A stretch of 64,000 nucleotides of DNA from Labilithrix luteola (lineage in GTDB: Bacteria; Myxococcota_A; Polyangia; Polyangiales; Polyangiaceae), in NCBI RefSeq assembly GCF_001263205.1, contig NZ_CP012333.1, positions 8,475,501 to 8,539,500 on the forward strand. Reading direction: 5' to 3'. Positions 47,615 through 56,184 of the stretch are shown one piece after another. The translations under genes were made by a program, and so were the position numbers. The notes under the pieces were generated by a model, which was not told the DNA's origin, made no database searches, and saw nothing but the letters and a program-made list of their open reading frames with translations. Each line of letters opens with the position of its first letter. The stretch's first letter is position 1.

Positions 47615-48019
47615 ATGCGCGTCTTGATCATCGAGGATTCGGACTCGATCTGCCGCATGATCGAGGCCCTGGTCTCGGCGCGTGGCTTCGAAGTGCGTGG
47701 CGCCTCATCGGGCGCTCGAGGGCTCGAAGAGGCGTACGGCTGGCGTCCGCACATCGTGCTGCTCGACATCAACCTGCCGGGCGCCTTCGATGGCCTCGAG
47801 GTTTGCCGGCGGCTTCGCGCCGACGATGGAACCAAGGACGTTCCGGTCATCGTCATCACCGCGATGAACGACGACGAGGTTCGACGTCGCGCGATGGAAG
47901 CCGGCGCGAACGCGCTCTACGAGAAGCCGTTCAGCCCGCTCGCGCTGCTCAAAGAGATCGAGGCGCTCGGTCGGAAGAGCGGCAAGTTTGCGCCTGCCAA
48001 GCCCGTCCGGACCGAGTAG
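47615..48019 (+). CDS. Stand-alone response-regulator receiver
   Basis: A 134-residue receiver domain without output domain. The acidic pair in IIEDSD (Glu 7, Asp 8), phospho-acceptor Asp 51 in VLLDINLPG, Thr 82 in VITAMND and Lys 104 in YEKPFSP are all present, so it is phosphorylatable. A short Lys/Pro tail ends it. It lies seven bases after the kinase-like gene. Because that protein lacks an acceptor His, the receiver must be charged by another kinase or act as a signalling decoy. Confidence 0.88.
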   Translation: MRVLIIEDSDSICRMIEALVSARGFEVRGASSGARGLEEAYGWRPHIVLLDINLPGAFDGLEVCRRLRADDGTKDVPVIVITAMNDDEVRRRAMEAGANALYEKPFSPLALLKEIEALGRKSGKFAPAKPVRTE

Positions 48020-48043
48020 GTCGACACGCGAGCGGACCGATCG

Positions 48044-48466
48044 TCAGCCGAGCATGCCGAGGTTTTTCTTCGCGCGCGCCTCGGCATCCGCGACGATGGA
48101 CTTCGCCTCGTCCGCGGGGATGCGCAGCTTCGTGCCGAGATCCGCGATGATCTTCGTCTCGTCGGCGTGCTGGTGACCGTCGGCGTAGGAGAGAAGGACG
48201 GCGTGCTGGAGGAGCACGCGGCGATCGGAGGCCGAAAGTTCCTGCAGATCGATGTCGTCGAGCGTGCGCTTCTCTTTGGCGTACTCGCGGAGCGCGCTCT
48301 TCTGCGCCTCGGACGCTTGGTAGGCATCGAGCAGTGCCTCGAGCATCTCTTTTTCCTGCTCTTCGAAGGAGCCGTCGGCCCAGGCAATCGGGATCAGCGC
48401 GTGGACGATCGCGTACTCTTGCTCGTGCATGGTCACGAGGATCGAGCCCGCGCGCTCGTCCGTCAA
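48044..48466 (-). CDS. TerB-like (tellurite-resistance TerB family) protein
   Basis: A 140-residue all-helical protein of the TerB/DjlA type. AIVHALIPIAWADGSFEEQE matches the ADGxxxxxE helix of the family, and LLQHAVLLSYADGHQHADET is the second such motif with its own ADG. These acidic loops are thought to bind divalent metal. A downstream ATG at 48430 (MHEQEYAIVHALIP) is an equally good start. It is downstream of the TM/PEGA-like gene on the same strand (14 bp gap). Confidence 0.78.
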   Translation of the reverse strand: MTDERAGSILVTMHEQEYAIVHALIPIAWADGSFEEQEKEMLEALLDAYQASEAQKSALREYAKEKRTLDDIDLQELSASDRRVLLQHAVLLSYADGHQHADETKIIADLGTKLRIPADEAKSIVADAEARAKKNLGMLG

Positions 48467-48480
48467 TCCCCCGCGTGCGC

Positions 48481-50634
48481 CTATTTGGCGCTGACGCTGA
48501 TGACTTTGTTGCCCTGGGCGTCGGCCTGAGCAGCGGTAATTTCCTTGTCGCTGATGTGCAGGCGCTTGCGGAGATTGGGCGGTCCGGCGAGCAGGACGTC
48601 GATGTCCGCGTCACACCGAAGTTGCTCGATGCGCGCCTCGGGACCGAGCCCCGCGAGCAGCCACACTTCGGCGCCGCGCACGTTGGAGATCACGTGGACG
48701 GTGCCCGGCGAGCCCGAACCGCCGACCTGACTGCCAGGTTCGGCGCTCGGCCACGGATCGATCGCGCCCGGCTTGGCCTTGGAGGGATCGAGCTGAATCG
48801 GGACGTCGATGCGAGGCTTGCCGTCCGGGCCCTTGTCCCACGGCGATTCGGCTTTCACGATGGCGCGACGGGGCGCGTATCCCTCGGCGGTGGCCACGAA
48901 CTCGAGCCGCGTCCCGACGGGCATGCGCTCGACGTCGAGCGGCGCCTGACCCATGCGAAGGAGGATTTCTGCGTTCGCAGGCGCGTCGCTTACGACGAGG
49001 CCCACCTTGCATCGGGGAGCGGCGGGCGTGGTGGCGGCCGCACTCACCGATGCCGTCGGTGCAGGCTTGCGCTTGGCACCCGTGAAGAACGAGGGCTTGA
49101 GCGTCCAGATGGCGAACACGGCGCCGACCAGGATGAGGAGCGTGAAGGCGATCATCGCGAAGCCCGTGCGCGGTGCGCGCGGCTGACGCGAGCCGGGCAG
49201 ACGATGTGATGCCGTGCTTTCGCCGCGACGGGGCTTGTCGCGCTTCGTGACCGAGGGGCTCTCCACGGTCACCTTCTCGCGCCGCCCCGAGACCTCGGGG
49301 ACGGGCTTCGCCTTCGAAGCCGGCGCCTGTTGCTTGGGCGGCAGCGGCCCTGGGCCTCCCACCAGGCGCGCCGTAGGAGGCGTTGCCGGTCCGAGCGGAA
49401 CGGCGGCCTGCGGAAAGACGGGCAAGTGCTCCGACGGCACGAGCGGCGAGGGCGGCGCGAGCTCCTGTCCGAGCGTCGGCGCCGAGCTCATGTCGCGAAC
49501 GGGCGGCGGCGGGACGGGCGAGGGCGTCTTTGGTGCGGAGGCCTTCGTACCGACGGTGATGGGCGCACTCGCGTCGGCGAGAGCCAGCAGCGCCTCGACG
49601 CTGTCGCCTTCCGCAGGGGCTCGCTTCGGTAAGCCCTTACCGAGATCCTTCGTGAGCTCCGCGATGACGTCGGCTCCTGGAGGCGGCGGTGTCGGATCGA
49701 GGCCGGCAATCGCCTTTAGGTCGCGTGACATCTGCCTTTCGCCGAGCGGCGGGCCGCCGAACGACTCGAGCAAGGACTCGACTTCGTCGCCTCCGAAGAG
49801 CTTCTCACCGCTTGGCGCCGGCGGACGCATGGGACCGAGCGCTTGGATCGCTGGGGCTGGGGCGGGGGCTGGGACCGGCGCGGGGGCTGGCGCGTGAACC
49901 GGCGCAGGGGCTGGCGCGGCGCGTACCGGAGCGGGCTCCGGAGCCGGCGGGGCCGGTTGAGGCGCAGGCAGGAAGGCGCCCGGGATCGGCGGAGGCGTCA
50001 GGCCGACGTTCGGTACTGGCCGCGCGGGCGGCGCAGGAGCGTTGACGAGGTCCGGCGCGTTCATCTCCGCGGCCGCTGCGGCAAGCTGATTCTCGCGCCG
50101 CGCCGTCGCGATCTCGTCGGTGAAGCTCGGCATCGAGCCGGTGCCGGCTTCGCCATCGCGCTTGATGCTCGGTCGGCTCGGCGCCGACGCGTTGCGCCCC
50201 AGTCCGAGCGTGACGCGTTTGACCTCGCGCGCGAGCCTCGCGAGGGCACGCCGGCCGGCTGCGCGGTTGACGGGGATCAGAGCCGCTTCGAGCTCGGTCA
50301 CGAGCGACGAGAGCCCGCTGCCCGACTTGCGCTTGGCTGCGGCCGACAACGCCGGGGTGGGGGAGCCGCTCGCCTCGAGGAGCTTGCCGAGGATGGCGCG
50401 CACGCTCGTTTCGGCGTCGCCCGTCACGCCCTCTCTTTTCGGGCGAACGAGGGCCACAGTGCCTTCTTCGCTGATGTAAACCGTGCGGGTCTCGACCTCG
50501 CCCTCCATGGCGCGCGCGCCATCGGCGATTTCGAGAGTCAGGTACCCCGCGAGCTCCGGGGCGAGTGGAACACGCCGCGTCTCGACGACCGCGAACACCT
50601 CCTCGAGTGTGATGGAGGTTTCGAGGGCGCTCAT
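48481..50634 (-). CDS. Membrane protein with Pro-rich linker and periplasmic PEGA-like domains
   Basis: A 717-residue single-pass protein. The N-terminal 100 residues (MSALETSITLEEVFAVVETR, LAPELAGYLTLEIADGAR) form a small cytoplasmic domain of unknown type. It recalls domains found beside Ser/Thr kinases in myxobacteria, though I cannot name it. Long Ala/Pro-rich disordered linkers follow (PAPVRAAPAPAPVHAPAPA), then a membrane helix at about 490-512 (GFAMIAFTLLILVGAVFAIW). The periplasmic part has PEGA-like strands (EILLRMGQAPLDVERMPVG, TRLEFVATAEGYAPRRAIV). It overlaps the hisF stop by four bases. A signal-relay or cell-wall role is inferred. Confidence 0.65.
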   Translation of the reverse strand: MSALETSITLEEVFAVVETRRVPLAPELAGYLTLEIADGARAMEGEVETRTVYISEEGTVALVRPKREGVTGDAETSVRAILGKLLEASGSPTPALSAAAKRKSGSGLSSLVTELEAALIPVNRAAGRRALARLAREVKRVTLGLGRNASAPSRPSIKRDGEAGTGSMPSFTDEIATARRENQLAAAAAEMNAPDLVNAPAPPARPVPNVGLTPPPIPGAFLPAPQPAPPAPEPAPVRAAPAPAPVHAPAPAPVPAPAPAPAIQALGPMRPPAPSGEKLFGGDEVESLLESFGGPPLGERQMSRDLKAIAGLDPTPPPPGADVIAELTKDLGKGLPKRAPAEGDSVEALLALADASAPITVGTKASAPKTPSPVPPPPVRDMSSAPTLGQELAPPSPLVPSEHLPVFPQAAVPLGPATPPTARLVGGPGPLPPKQQAPASKAKPVPEVSGRREKVTVESPSVTKRDKPRRGESTASHRLPGSRQPRAPRTGFAMIAFTLLILVGAVFAIWTLKPSFFTGAKRKPAPTASVSAAATTPAAPRCKVGLVVSDAPANAEILLRMGQAPLDVERMPVGTRLEFVATAEGYAPRRAIVKAESPWDKGPDGKPRIDVPIQLDPSKAKPGAIDPWPSAEPGSQVGGSGSPGTVHVISNVRGAEVWLLAGLGPEARIEQLRCDADIDVLLAGPPNLRKRLHISDKEITAAQADAQGNKVISVSAK

Positions 50635-51440
50635 GTCGCGCGGGCCCCTACCACGTCTGCGAGCAGCCGCATGGGCACGCCGGCCTGCTGGAGGAACGCC
50701 TTCGCTTGACCGATACGGTAGGTGCCGTCGTGGAAGATCGACGCGGCGAGCACGGCGCTCGCGTGACCGAGCAGGATGCCGTCGCGAAGGTGCTCGAGGG
50801 TGCCGGCGCCACCCGACGCAATCACGGGCACGCTCACGCTCTGCGTGATCTCACGCAGGAGCGGCAAGTCGTATCCGGAAAGGGTGCCGTCGCGGTCCAT
50901 GCTCGTCAGCAGGATTTCTCCTGCGCCGAGCTCGGAGGCCCGCTTGGCCCAGGCCGACGCAGAAAGACCGGTCGAAGTCCTACCACCGTGGGTAACGACT
51001 TCCCAATCTCCTGCGCTGCCGTCGGCAGTGGGAGCCGTCCGCCGTCGGACGTCGATGGCGACGACCACCGCTTGGGTGCCCCATCGCTCCGCGCAGCGTG
51101 CGATCAGCTCGGGATCGCGCACGGCGGCCGAGTTGAGGCTGACCTTGTCGGCACCGGCGGCGAGCAGGGCCTCGACGTCGTCGACGGTGCGGATGCCACC
51201 GCCGACGGTCAGAGGAGTCGACGTCTCGTCGGCGGTGCGAGCGACCACGTCGAGCATCGCGCCGCGCGCTTCGTTCGTGGCCGTGATGTCGAGCAGGGTG
51301 ATCTCGTCGGCGCCCTCTTCGTCGTAGCGGCGTGCAAGCTCGGCAGGATCGCCGGCATCACGCAGCCCCACGAAGTTGACGCCTTTGACCACCCGCCCGC
51401 TCTTCACGTCGAGGCAGGGGATGATCCGCTTCGTCAGCAA
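50631..51440 (-). CDS. hisF: Imidazole glycerol phosphate synthase cyclase subunit HisF
   Basis: A 269-residue TIM-barrel enzyme closing the imidazole ring in histidine synthesis with HisH. Markers: MLTKRIIPCLDVKSGRVVKG, DEITLLDITATNEARG (catalytic Asp), TPLTVGGGIRTVDDVEALLA, ADKVSLNSAAVRDPELI, AVVVAIDVRRR and GAGEILLTSMDRDGT (second catalytic Asp), VPVIASGGAGTLEHLRDGI and HASAVLAASIFHDG. The stop overlaps the start of the next gene by ATGA. No other his gene is near. Confidence 0.95.
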   Translation of the reverse strand: MLTKRIIPCLDVKSGRVVKGVNFVGLRDAGDPAELARRYDEEGADEITLLDITATNEARGAMLDVVARTADETSTPLTVGGGIRTVDDVEALLAAGADKVSLNSAAVRDPELIARCAERWGTQAVVVAIDVRRRTAPTADGSAGDWEVVTHGGRTSTGLSASAWAKRASELGAGEILLTSMDRDGTLSGYDLPLLREITQSVSVPVIASGGAGTLEHLRDGILLGHASAVLAASIFHDGTYRIGQAKAFLQQAGVPMRLLADVVGARAT

Positions 51441-51483
51441 CGGAAAGCGCTTTCCACACGCGCGGAAAGCCGCGCGCGCTGTT

Positions 51484-52365
51484 CTAAACCTTGACCGCGT
51501 AGCCCTTGCTCTCGTGGCCTTCGAGCAGCTTCTCGACCGAACCGAGGTTGTTCTCGATCGATTCGTGCACGATCTGCGTCATGGTCGCGCTCGAGCCCTT
51601 GAGTGCCTCGTAGTAACGCTGGCGCTCGGTCGAGTGGACGATGGCGGGCGGATAGCCGCCACGGAGCAGGAGCAAGTTCATGAAGAGGCGAGCGACTTTC
51701 CCGCTGTCCGAAGCGAACGGGAAGACGCGAAGCAAATCGTAGTGCGCGCGAGCCGCGATGCGGATCGTGCTGCGCGTTCGGCGGGTCTCCGGGTCGTTGA
51801 CCCAGTCGAGCACCTGGCGAACCTTGTAGGTGATCTTGTCCGGCGGCGCGTACTCGTGGAAGTACAACCGGTGCTGGGGGATATCTTTGCGGTACTTGAC
51901 CGTTTTGATGTCCCCTTCCTCCGGGTGGAGGATGAGGTAGATCTTCTTGACGACGTCGATGTTGAGCGGCTGGCGCTTCTTGTCGGCGAAGTCGCGGATG
52001 TACTCCAGCGCTTCGCGGTGTCGCCGGATCTCCTCGCAGATCGGCTGAATGCTGGAATCCGTGACGATCGGCGCCGTCGGATCCATCGCAGCCTTGAGTT
52101 CCTGCGCAGTGTAGACCGAGCCCTCGAGCGCGCTGTCGTGGTAAATCCACGACATATCGAGGCTATCTCGATACGCCTTCTGGAACTCGGGTTCGGTTTT
52201 CGTAAGCCGCTCCAGAAGAAGCGCGTAGCGCTCCTCCATGCTCAGCGGCTTGGGGGGCGGTTCTGCCGGAACGGCAACCGCGAGCTTGCGCTTTGACCCC
52301 CTACCAGCCCCTGCCGTAGCGAGGGGCTCCTTCCTGGACGATTTCGCGGAAGCTTTCGCAGCCAT
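51484..52365 (-). CDS. Fic-family protein with degenerate catalytic motif
   Basis: A 293-residue protein with a basic N-terminal tail (AKASAKSSRKEPLA), an N-terminal autoinhibitory-type motif HDSALEGSVYTAQEL (the S-x(3)-EG of class II Fic proteins), and the Fic core. The canonical HPF-x-DGNGR-x(2)-R is replaced by FPFASDSGKVAR (about residues 217-228): the catalytic His is Phe and the nucleotide-loop Asp/Asn/Arg are changed. AMPylation by the usual mechanism is therefore unlikely. The flanking LFMNLLLLRGGYPPAIVHST and RQRYYEALKG fit the family well. It may bind a nucleotide or a partner. Confidence 0.7.
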   Translation of the reverse strand: MAAKASAKSSRKEPLATAGAGRGSKRKLAVAVPAEPPPKPLSMEERYALLLERLTKTEPEFQKAYRDSLDMSWIYHDSALEGSVYTAQELKAAMDPTAPIVTDSSIQPICEEIRRHREALEYIRDFADKKRQPLNIDVVKKIYLILHPEEGDIKTVKYRKDIPQHRLYFHEYAPPDKITYKVRQVLDWVNDPETRRTRSTIRIAARAHYDLLRVFPFASDSGKVARLFMNLLLLRGGYPPAIVHSTERQRYYEALKGSSATMTQIVHESIENNLGSVEKLLEGHESKGYAVKV

Positions 52366-52827
52366 TCTATTTCCACAACCCGGGCCATCCGGGTCCCCGA
52401 CGCACGACGGGCGCGGAGGCTAGTGGCGCGTTGTCGCGATCGTCAAGGAGAGACGGATTAACCCTGATATATCGAGCTGATAGATTCATGTGTGAAAAGG
52501 TGTGATACGGCTGGGATTGACCCATTTTCATGGCCGCGAGCCGGGCCGTGGATGAGCCTCCAACCACGAAACGGAGGAGCTCATTCCCAACGCTCGCACC
52601 TCATCCGTTACGGCGTCGTAAACCGACCGACGTTGAGGTCTGGCAGACCTGACTGACATTGAGCTCTCCCGGCCGGCCCGGAGACCCGACCGACGTTGAG
52701 CCCTTGGGCAGCTCCCCGACATTGTTCAGGTCTTGGAGATCTGACTGACATTGAGGTCTCGCGCTGCAGGCCTCCGTCACGGGGTGGAAACCTGACCGAC
52801 ATTGAGGTCTCGCGCTCCAGCGCTACG
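52366..52827. other. 462-bp intergenic region with dispersed repeats
   Basis: From the Fic gene side the first 130 bases are AT-rich near 52455-52505 (GATATATCGAGCTGATAGA) and probably hold its promoter. From about 52619 to 52812 the region consists of five or six copies of the dispersed repeat described separately. No gene was found. Confidence 0.6.
52619..52812. repeat. Second locus of the GACYGACRTTGAGGTC repeat
   Basis: Copies with the core GACYGACRTTGAGG start near 52621, 52648, 52686, 52741 and 52793, with one degenerate copy near 52714. All are in one orientation. Flanks such as TGAGGTCTCGCGCT are duplicated at 52751-52764 and 52803-52816. The same core, both orientations, fills 30318-30703, so this is a dispersed family. 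The most consistent reading of the inverse strand is TCAATGTCRGTCRGGTC. Confidence 0.75.
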
Positions 52828-53862
52828 TCATGGGGTGGGGAAGGGGTTGCGCTCGGCGAAGCCCTTCTGGTGCCAGTAGGGGTAGATTGGCGTGGTCGCG
52901 CTTGCGGCGTCGAGCTTGGCGACCTGGGCGGGCGTGAGGTTCCAGCCGACGGCTTCGAGGTTCTGGCGGAGCTGCTCCTCGTTGCGCGCGCCGATGATGA
53001 CGTTGGCGACGCTTGGACGTTGGAGCAGCCAGTTGAGAGCAATCTGCGGGACGGTCTTGCCCGTCTCTTCCGCGACCTCGTCGATGGCGTCGACGACCTT
53101 GAAGAGGTGCTCGTCCGGCACGGGCGGACCGGCTTCGACCATCGCCTGCGAAGCAATGCGGGCGTTTTGCGGCTTCGGCTGTCCGCGGCGGAGCTTGCCC
53201 GTGAGTCGCCCCCAACCAAGAGGACTCCACACGACGGTGCCGACGCCTTGGTCGAGCGCGAGCGGCATGAGCTCCCACTCGAAGTCGCGGCCGACGAGCG
53301 AGTAGTACGCCTGGTGGGCGACGTAGCGCGCGAGCCCGTACTTCTCGGAGACGGCGAGTGACTTCATCAGGTGCCAACCCGAGAAGTTCGAGCAACCGAT
53401 GTAACGAATCTTGCCGGCGCGCACGAGATCGTCGAGCGCTCCCAGCGTCTCCTCGATCGGCGTCAGCGCGTCGAAGCCATGGAGCTGGAGAAGATCGACG
53501 TAGTCGGTGCCGAGACGACGCAGGCTCGCTTCGACCGACCGGATCAGATGGAACCGCGACGAGCCAACGTCGTTCGGCCCCGGTCCATTTCGGAACGTCA
53601 CCTTCGTCGAGACGATCGCGCGCGGGCGACGTCCTTCGAGCGCCTTGCCGAGGATCTCTTCGGCTTGTCCGCCCGAATAGACGTCGGCCGTATCGAACAT
53701 GTCGAGGCCGGCCTCGAGGCAGATGTCGACCAGGCGCGTGGCCTCCTTCACGTCACTTTCGCCCCAGTGCTTGAAGAACTCCGTCCGCCCGCCGAACGTG
53801 CCCGTGCCGAGGCTGAGAACCGGAACCTTGAATCCTGAAGCGCCGAGCCGTCGATACTCCAT
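52828..53862 (-). CDS. Aldo/keto reductase
   Basis: A 344-residue NADPH-dependent oxidoreductase of the AKR superfamily (TIM barrel). MEYRRLGASGFKVPVLSLGT leads to LDMFDTADVYSGGQAEEILG (catalytic Asp and Tyr), IVSTKVTF (Lys) and DYVDLLQLHGFD (His), completing the tetrad. NADPH-binding strands near the C-terminus include QALNWLLQ-like IALNWLLQRPSVANVIIGAR. The start is ATG 53862. It would reduce an aldehyde or ketone; the substrate is unknown. Confidence 0.9.
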   Translation of the reverse strand: MEYRRLGASGFKVPVLSLGTGTFGGRTEFFKHWGESDVKEATRLVDICLEAGLDMFDTADVYSGGQAEEILGKALEGRRPRAIVSTKVTFRNGPGPNDVGSSRFHLIRSVEASLRRLGTDYVDLLQLHGFDALTPIEETLGALDDLVRAGKIRYIGCSNFSGWHLMKSLAVSEKYGLARYVAHQAYYSLVGRDFEWELMPLALDQGVGTVVWSPLGWGRLTGKLRRGQPKPQNARIASQAMVEAGPPVPDEHLFKVVDAIDEVAEETGKTVPQIALNWLLQRPSVANVIIGARNEEQLRQNLEAVGWNLTPAQVAKLDAASATTPIYPYWHQKGFAERNPFPTP

Positions 53863-53996
53863 CGCCGTTTCTCCTTCGTCTTCCGTACGTCGCTCTCGAG
53901 GTGGCGGTCCGATGCCGCCCTCGGGCTCCACGTGGCGCGGTCGTGCTCGTTGACCCGCGCGAGATGCGCGCGAACACTATGCCAATGTTCGAACGC

Positions 53997-54386
53997 ATGA
54001 AGTCGAGCTGGCGCGTAGCGGGAGTGATCGGGCTCGTGACGATCGCCGTCGTCGCGTGCGGTGGTGGGCGAAGCGAGTCCGAGGCTCCCAGCATGCCCGC
54101 ACCCCCGGTCTGCGGCGTTCGGCTCTTCGAGAGCCCGCAGTGCGAGAACGCGGTCAATTTCATGTGCTGCTCGCAGAAGGTCGAATGCTCGCGCGATCCG
54201 GCTTGCCAGCGCCTCGCGGATTGCTCGGTCGCATGCAAGCATGCAGAGGCGCACGACACATGCGTGACGACGTGCGTCACGCGCGAGGCGCCGTCGCCGG
54301 ACGTCGAACGCGGACTCGCGCTCTGGCACCGCGTCAACGACTGCGCCTCCAAGGCGAACGTCCCGGACTGCGGCGACGCCTCGTGA
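53997..54386 (+). CDS. Small Cys-rich lipoprotein
   Basis: A 129-residue lipoprotein with lipobox AVVAC. Its C-terminal region carries about ten cysteines in the pattern CGVRLFESPQCENAVNFMCC, QKVECSRDPACQRLADCSV and DTCVTTCVTREAP. Alternative starts at 53979 or 53985 add four to six residues. It resembles the Cys-rich lipoproteins at 42298 and 13604 in style but is not clearly homologous. Divergent from the aldo/keto reductase. Likely disulfide-stabilised and surface-exposed, by inference. Confidence 0.68.
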   Translation: MKSSWRVAGVIGLVTIAVVACGGGRSESEAPSMPAPPVCGVRLFESPQCENAVNFMCCSQKVECSRDPACQRLADCSVACKHAEAHDTCVTTCVTREAPSPDVERGLALWHRVNDCASKANVPDCGDAS

Positions 54387-54512
54387 ACCTCCGCGATCCG
54401 GGGTGGATCCAGGCACTGGACGAATGGCTGCCCATCCCGGCCGGTGACCCTCCGAAAATCCCTTGAATTTCAAGAGACGGTCGTTGGTACGACATTTGAT
54501 TACAGGCGAGCC

Positions 54513-56093
54513 ATGCGCCTGGCCAAGGTCCTCTGCTTCGTTCCGTTCCTTCTCACCGGTGTTGCAGGTCTGACGGGGCTTCCGGGCTGCTCTTCGGCGG
54601 CGGAAGAAGACTCCGAGGGCTCGGCGCAAGGCGTGACAGGCGGATCGGGCAGCACCCAGTCGGCGCTCGCGCTCGTGTTCGACGACGCCAAGGCAGAAGC
54701 GCCGAAGTGCTCGGCGGCGATGCTCTCGGACACCGTCGCCGTCACGGCCAAAGATTGCGCGAAGGTCGGCCAGCTCGTCGGCCGCGCGTCGGACAAGGAC
54801 GGCAAAGGCGTCCGCTCGAAGATCAAGGCCGTCCACGTGCCGGACACCGACGACGCGGAGATCGCCGTCGTCGAGCTCGACAAGGGACTCGAAGGTCTCT
54901 ACGCGCTCGTCACGCACATGCCGCTTCGCGACGGCTACAGCGTGAACGCGGTCTCGTCGAAGGACGCGTGGTTCGGTCCCGACAAGAACGAAGCGGCGTC
55001 GGTCACCGCGAGCATCCACGGCGAGACGGATGCGCACGGTATCCTCGTGCCGGACACGGGCAGCGAGATCTGTGACGGCGACATCGGCGCGCTCGTCTGC
55101 TCCTCGACGAGCACGCTCTTCGGCCTCCGCGGCACCTGCGGCCTCTCGGGCATCGTCGTCGGCCGTGACGAGGCGACGCCCGCGACCAAGGCGTCGAAGA
55201 CCGCAGGCTGCTCGAACGGTGGCTGGAAGGTCGCCAAACTCGGTCAGTACGCCGACTTCCTCAAAAAGTACGCTCCGAAGGCTTTCCAGCCCCTCGACGG
55301 GTGGTGGAAGTACACGCCCGAAGGCCTCTGGGGCTACGAGAGCAGCGGAAGCGTGAAGTCGTGCAAGATCGACACGACCACGCTGGCCTCCAGCGTTCCG
55401 AACAAGGCTTCGACCACGATCAAGGCGACCGTCAGCTTCACGAAGATGTCGAAGCGCGCGGCGGCTTGGGGGCGCTTCGGTATCGCGCCGAAGAGCGATC
55501 CGACCAACATGCGCTGGTCGGCCGCGGCGCTCGCCAACAAGTCGTCCGGCTCGGCGGACTTCAACGCCGCGTTCCAGGGCGCGGTGAAGGCTTCGAACAT
55601 CGGCGACTACATCGTGACGTTCCGCACCACGGGCAACGGCGGTGAGTCGTGGGTCACCTGCGACCTCGACGGCATCGACAACGGTTACTCGGCCGACAAG
55701 ACGCTCTCGTTCAGCGTCGGAGAAACGGGTGGCGGTACGACGAACCCGACCGACCCCTCGACTCCCGACGCGGGGTCCACGGCGGACGCGGGCTCGCCCT
55801 CGGGCTCGGATGCCGGCTCGAAGGCCGACGCGGGCTCGTCGTCAGGCGCAGACGATCCGTCCGCGTCGACCGACGGGGAGACGACCTACACCGATCCGTC
55901 GTCCTCGAACGACCGGGATGAAACCGACGGCGAGGGCTACAGCGAGGGAGAAGAAGGCACCGTCAACCCGAAGAAGAAGGGCCAGTCGGGCTGCTCGGTC
56001 AACCACGCCGGCGGCGCGTCGTCCTCGGCACCGCTCTTCGGTCTGCTCCTCGGCCTCGCAGCGTTCGCGCGCTCGCGCCGTCGCGCGAACTGA
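54513..56093 (+). CDS. Trypsin-fold-like envelope protein with MYXO-CTERM-type tail
   Basis: A 526-residue exported protein. The N-terminal signal ends in LPGC (possible lipobox). Residues about 45-260 recall a trypsin-like fold (SAAMLSDTVAVTAKDC, DTDDAEIAVVELDKGLEG, GTCGLSGIVVGRD), although a catalytic His is not evident. A second beta-rich domain and a Ser/Asp/Gly linker follow. The C-terminus (GQSGCSVNHAGGASSSAPLF, then a hydrophobic LLLGLAAFA and RSRRRAN) has the Cys-hydrophobic-Arg architecture of MYXO-CTERM sorting signals. Having both an N-terminal lipobox-like Cys and this tail is unusual. Confidence 0.7.
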   Translation: MRLAKVLCFVPFLLTGVAGLTGLPGCSSAAEEDSEGSAQGVTGGSGSTQSALALVFDDAKAEAPKCSAAMLSDTVAVTAKDCAKVGQLVGRASDKDGKGVRSKIKAVHVPDTDDAEIAVVELDKGLEGLYALVTHMPLRDGYSVNAVSSKDAWFGPDKNEAASVTASIHGETDAHGILVPDTGSEICDGDIGALVCSSTSTLFGLRGTCGLSGIVVGRDEATPATKASKTAGCSNGGWKVAKLGQYADFLKKYAPKAFQPLDGWWKYTPEGLWGYESSGSVKSCKIDTTTLASSVPNKASTTIKATVSFTKMSKRAAAWGRFGIAPKSDPTNMRWSAAALANKSSGSADFNAAFQGAVKASNIGDYIVTFRTTGNGGESWVTCDLDGIDNGYSADKTLSFSVGETGGGTTNPTDPSTPDAGSTADAGSPSGSDAGSKADAGSSSGADDPSASTDGETTYTDPSSSNDRDETDGEGYSEGEEGTVNPKKKGQSGCSVNHAGGASSSAPLFGLLLGLAAFARSRRRAN

Positions 56094-56126
56094 GCGACCT
56101 CGCCACCGAACGAAGCCTATGGAACG

Positions 56127-56160
56127 AAAACGGAGAGCCTTCGCTAGGCTCTCCGTTTTT
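56127..56160. terminator. Perfect 13-bp bidirectional terminator
   Basis: AAAACGGAGAGCC (56127-56139) and GGCTCTCCGTTTT (56147-56159) are perfect complements around TTCGCTA, followed by T and preceded by A-runs on the other strand. It ends both the plus-strand MYXO-CTERM gene and the minus-strand phosphatase gene, which converge here. Confidence 0.88.
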
Positions 56161-56184
56161 CATTTCGGGTCCGCGCTCACCGTG

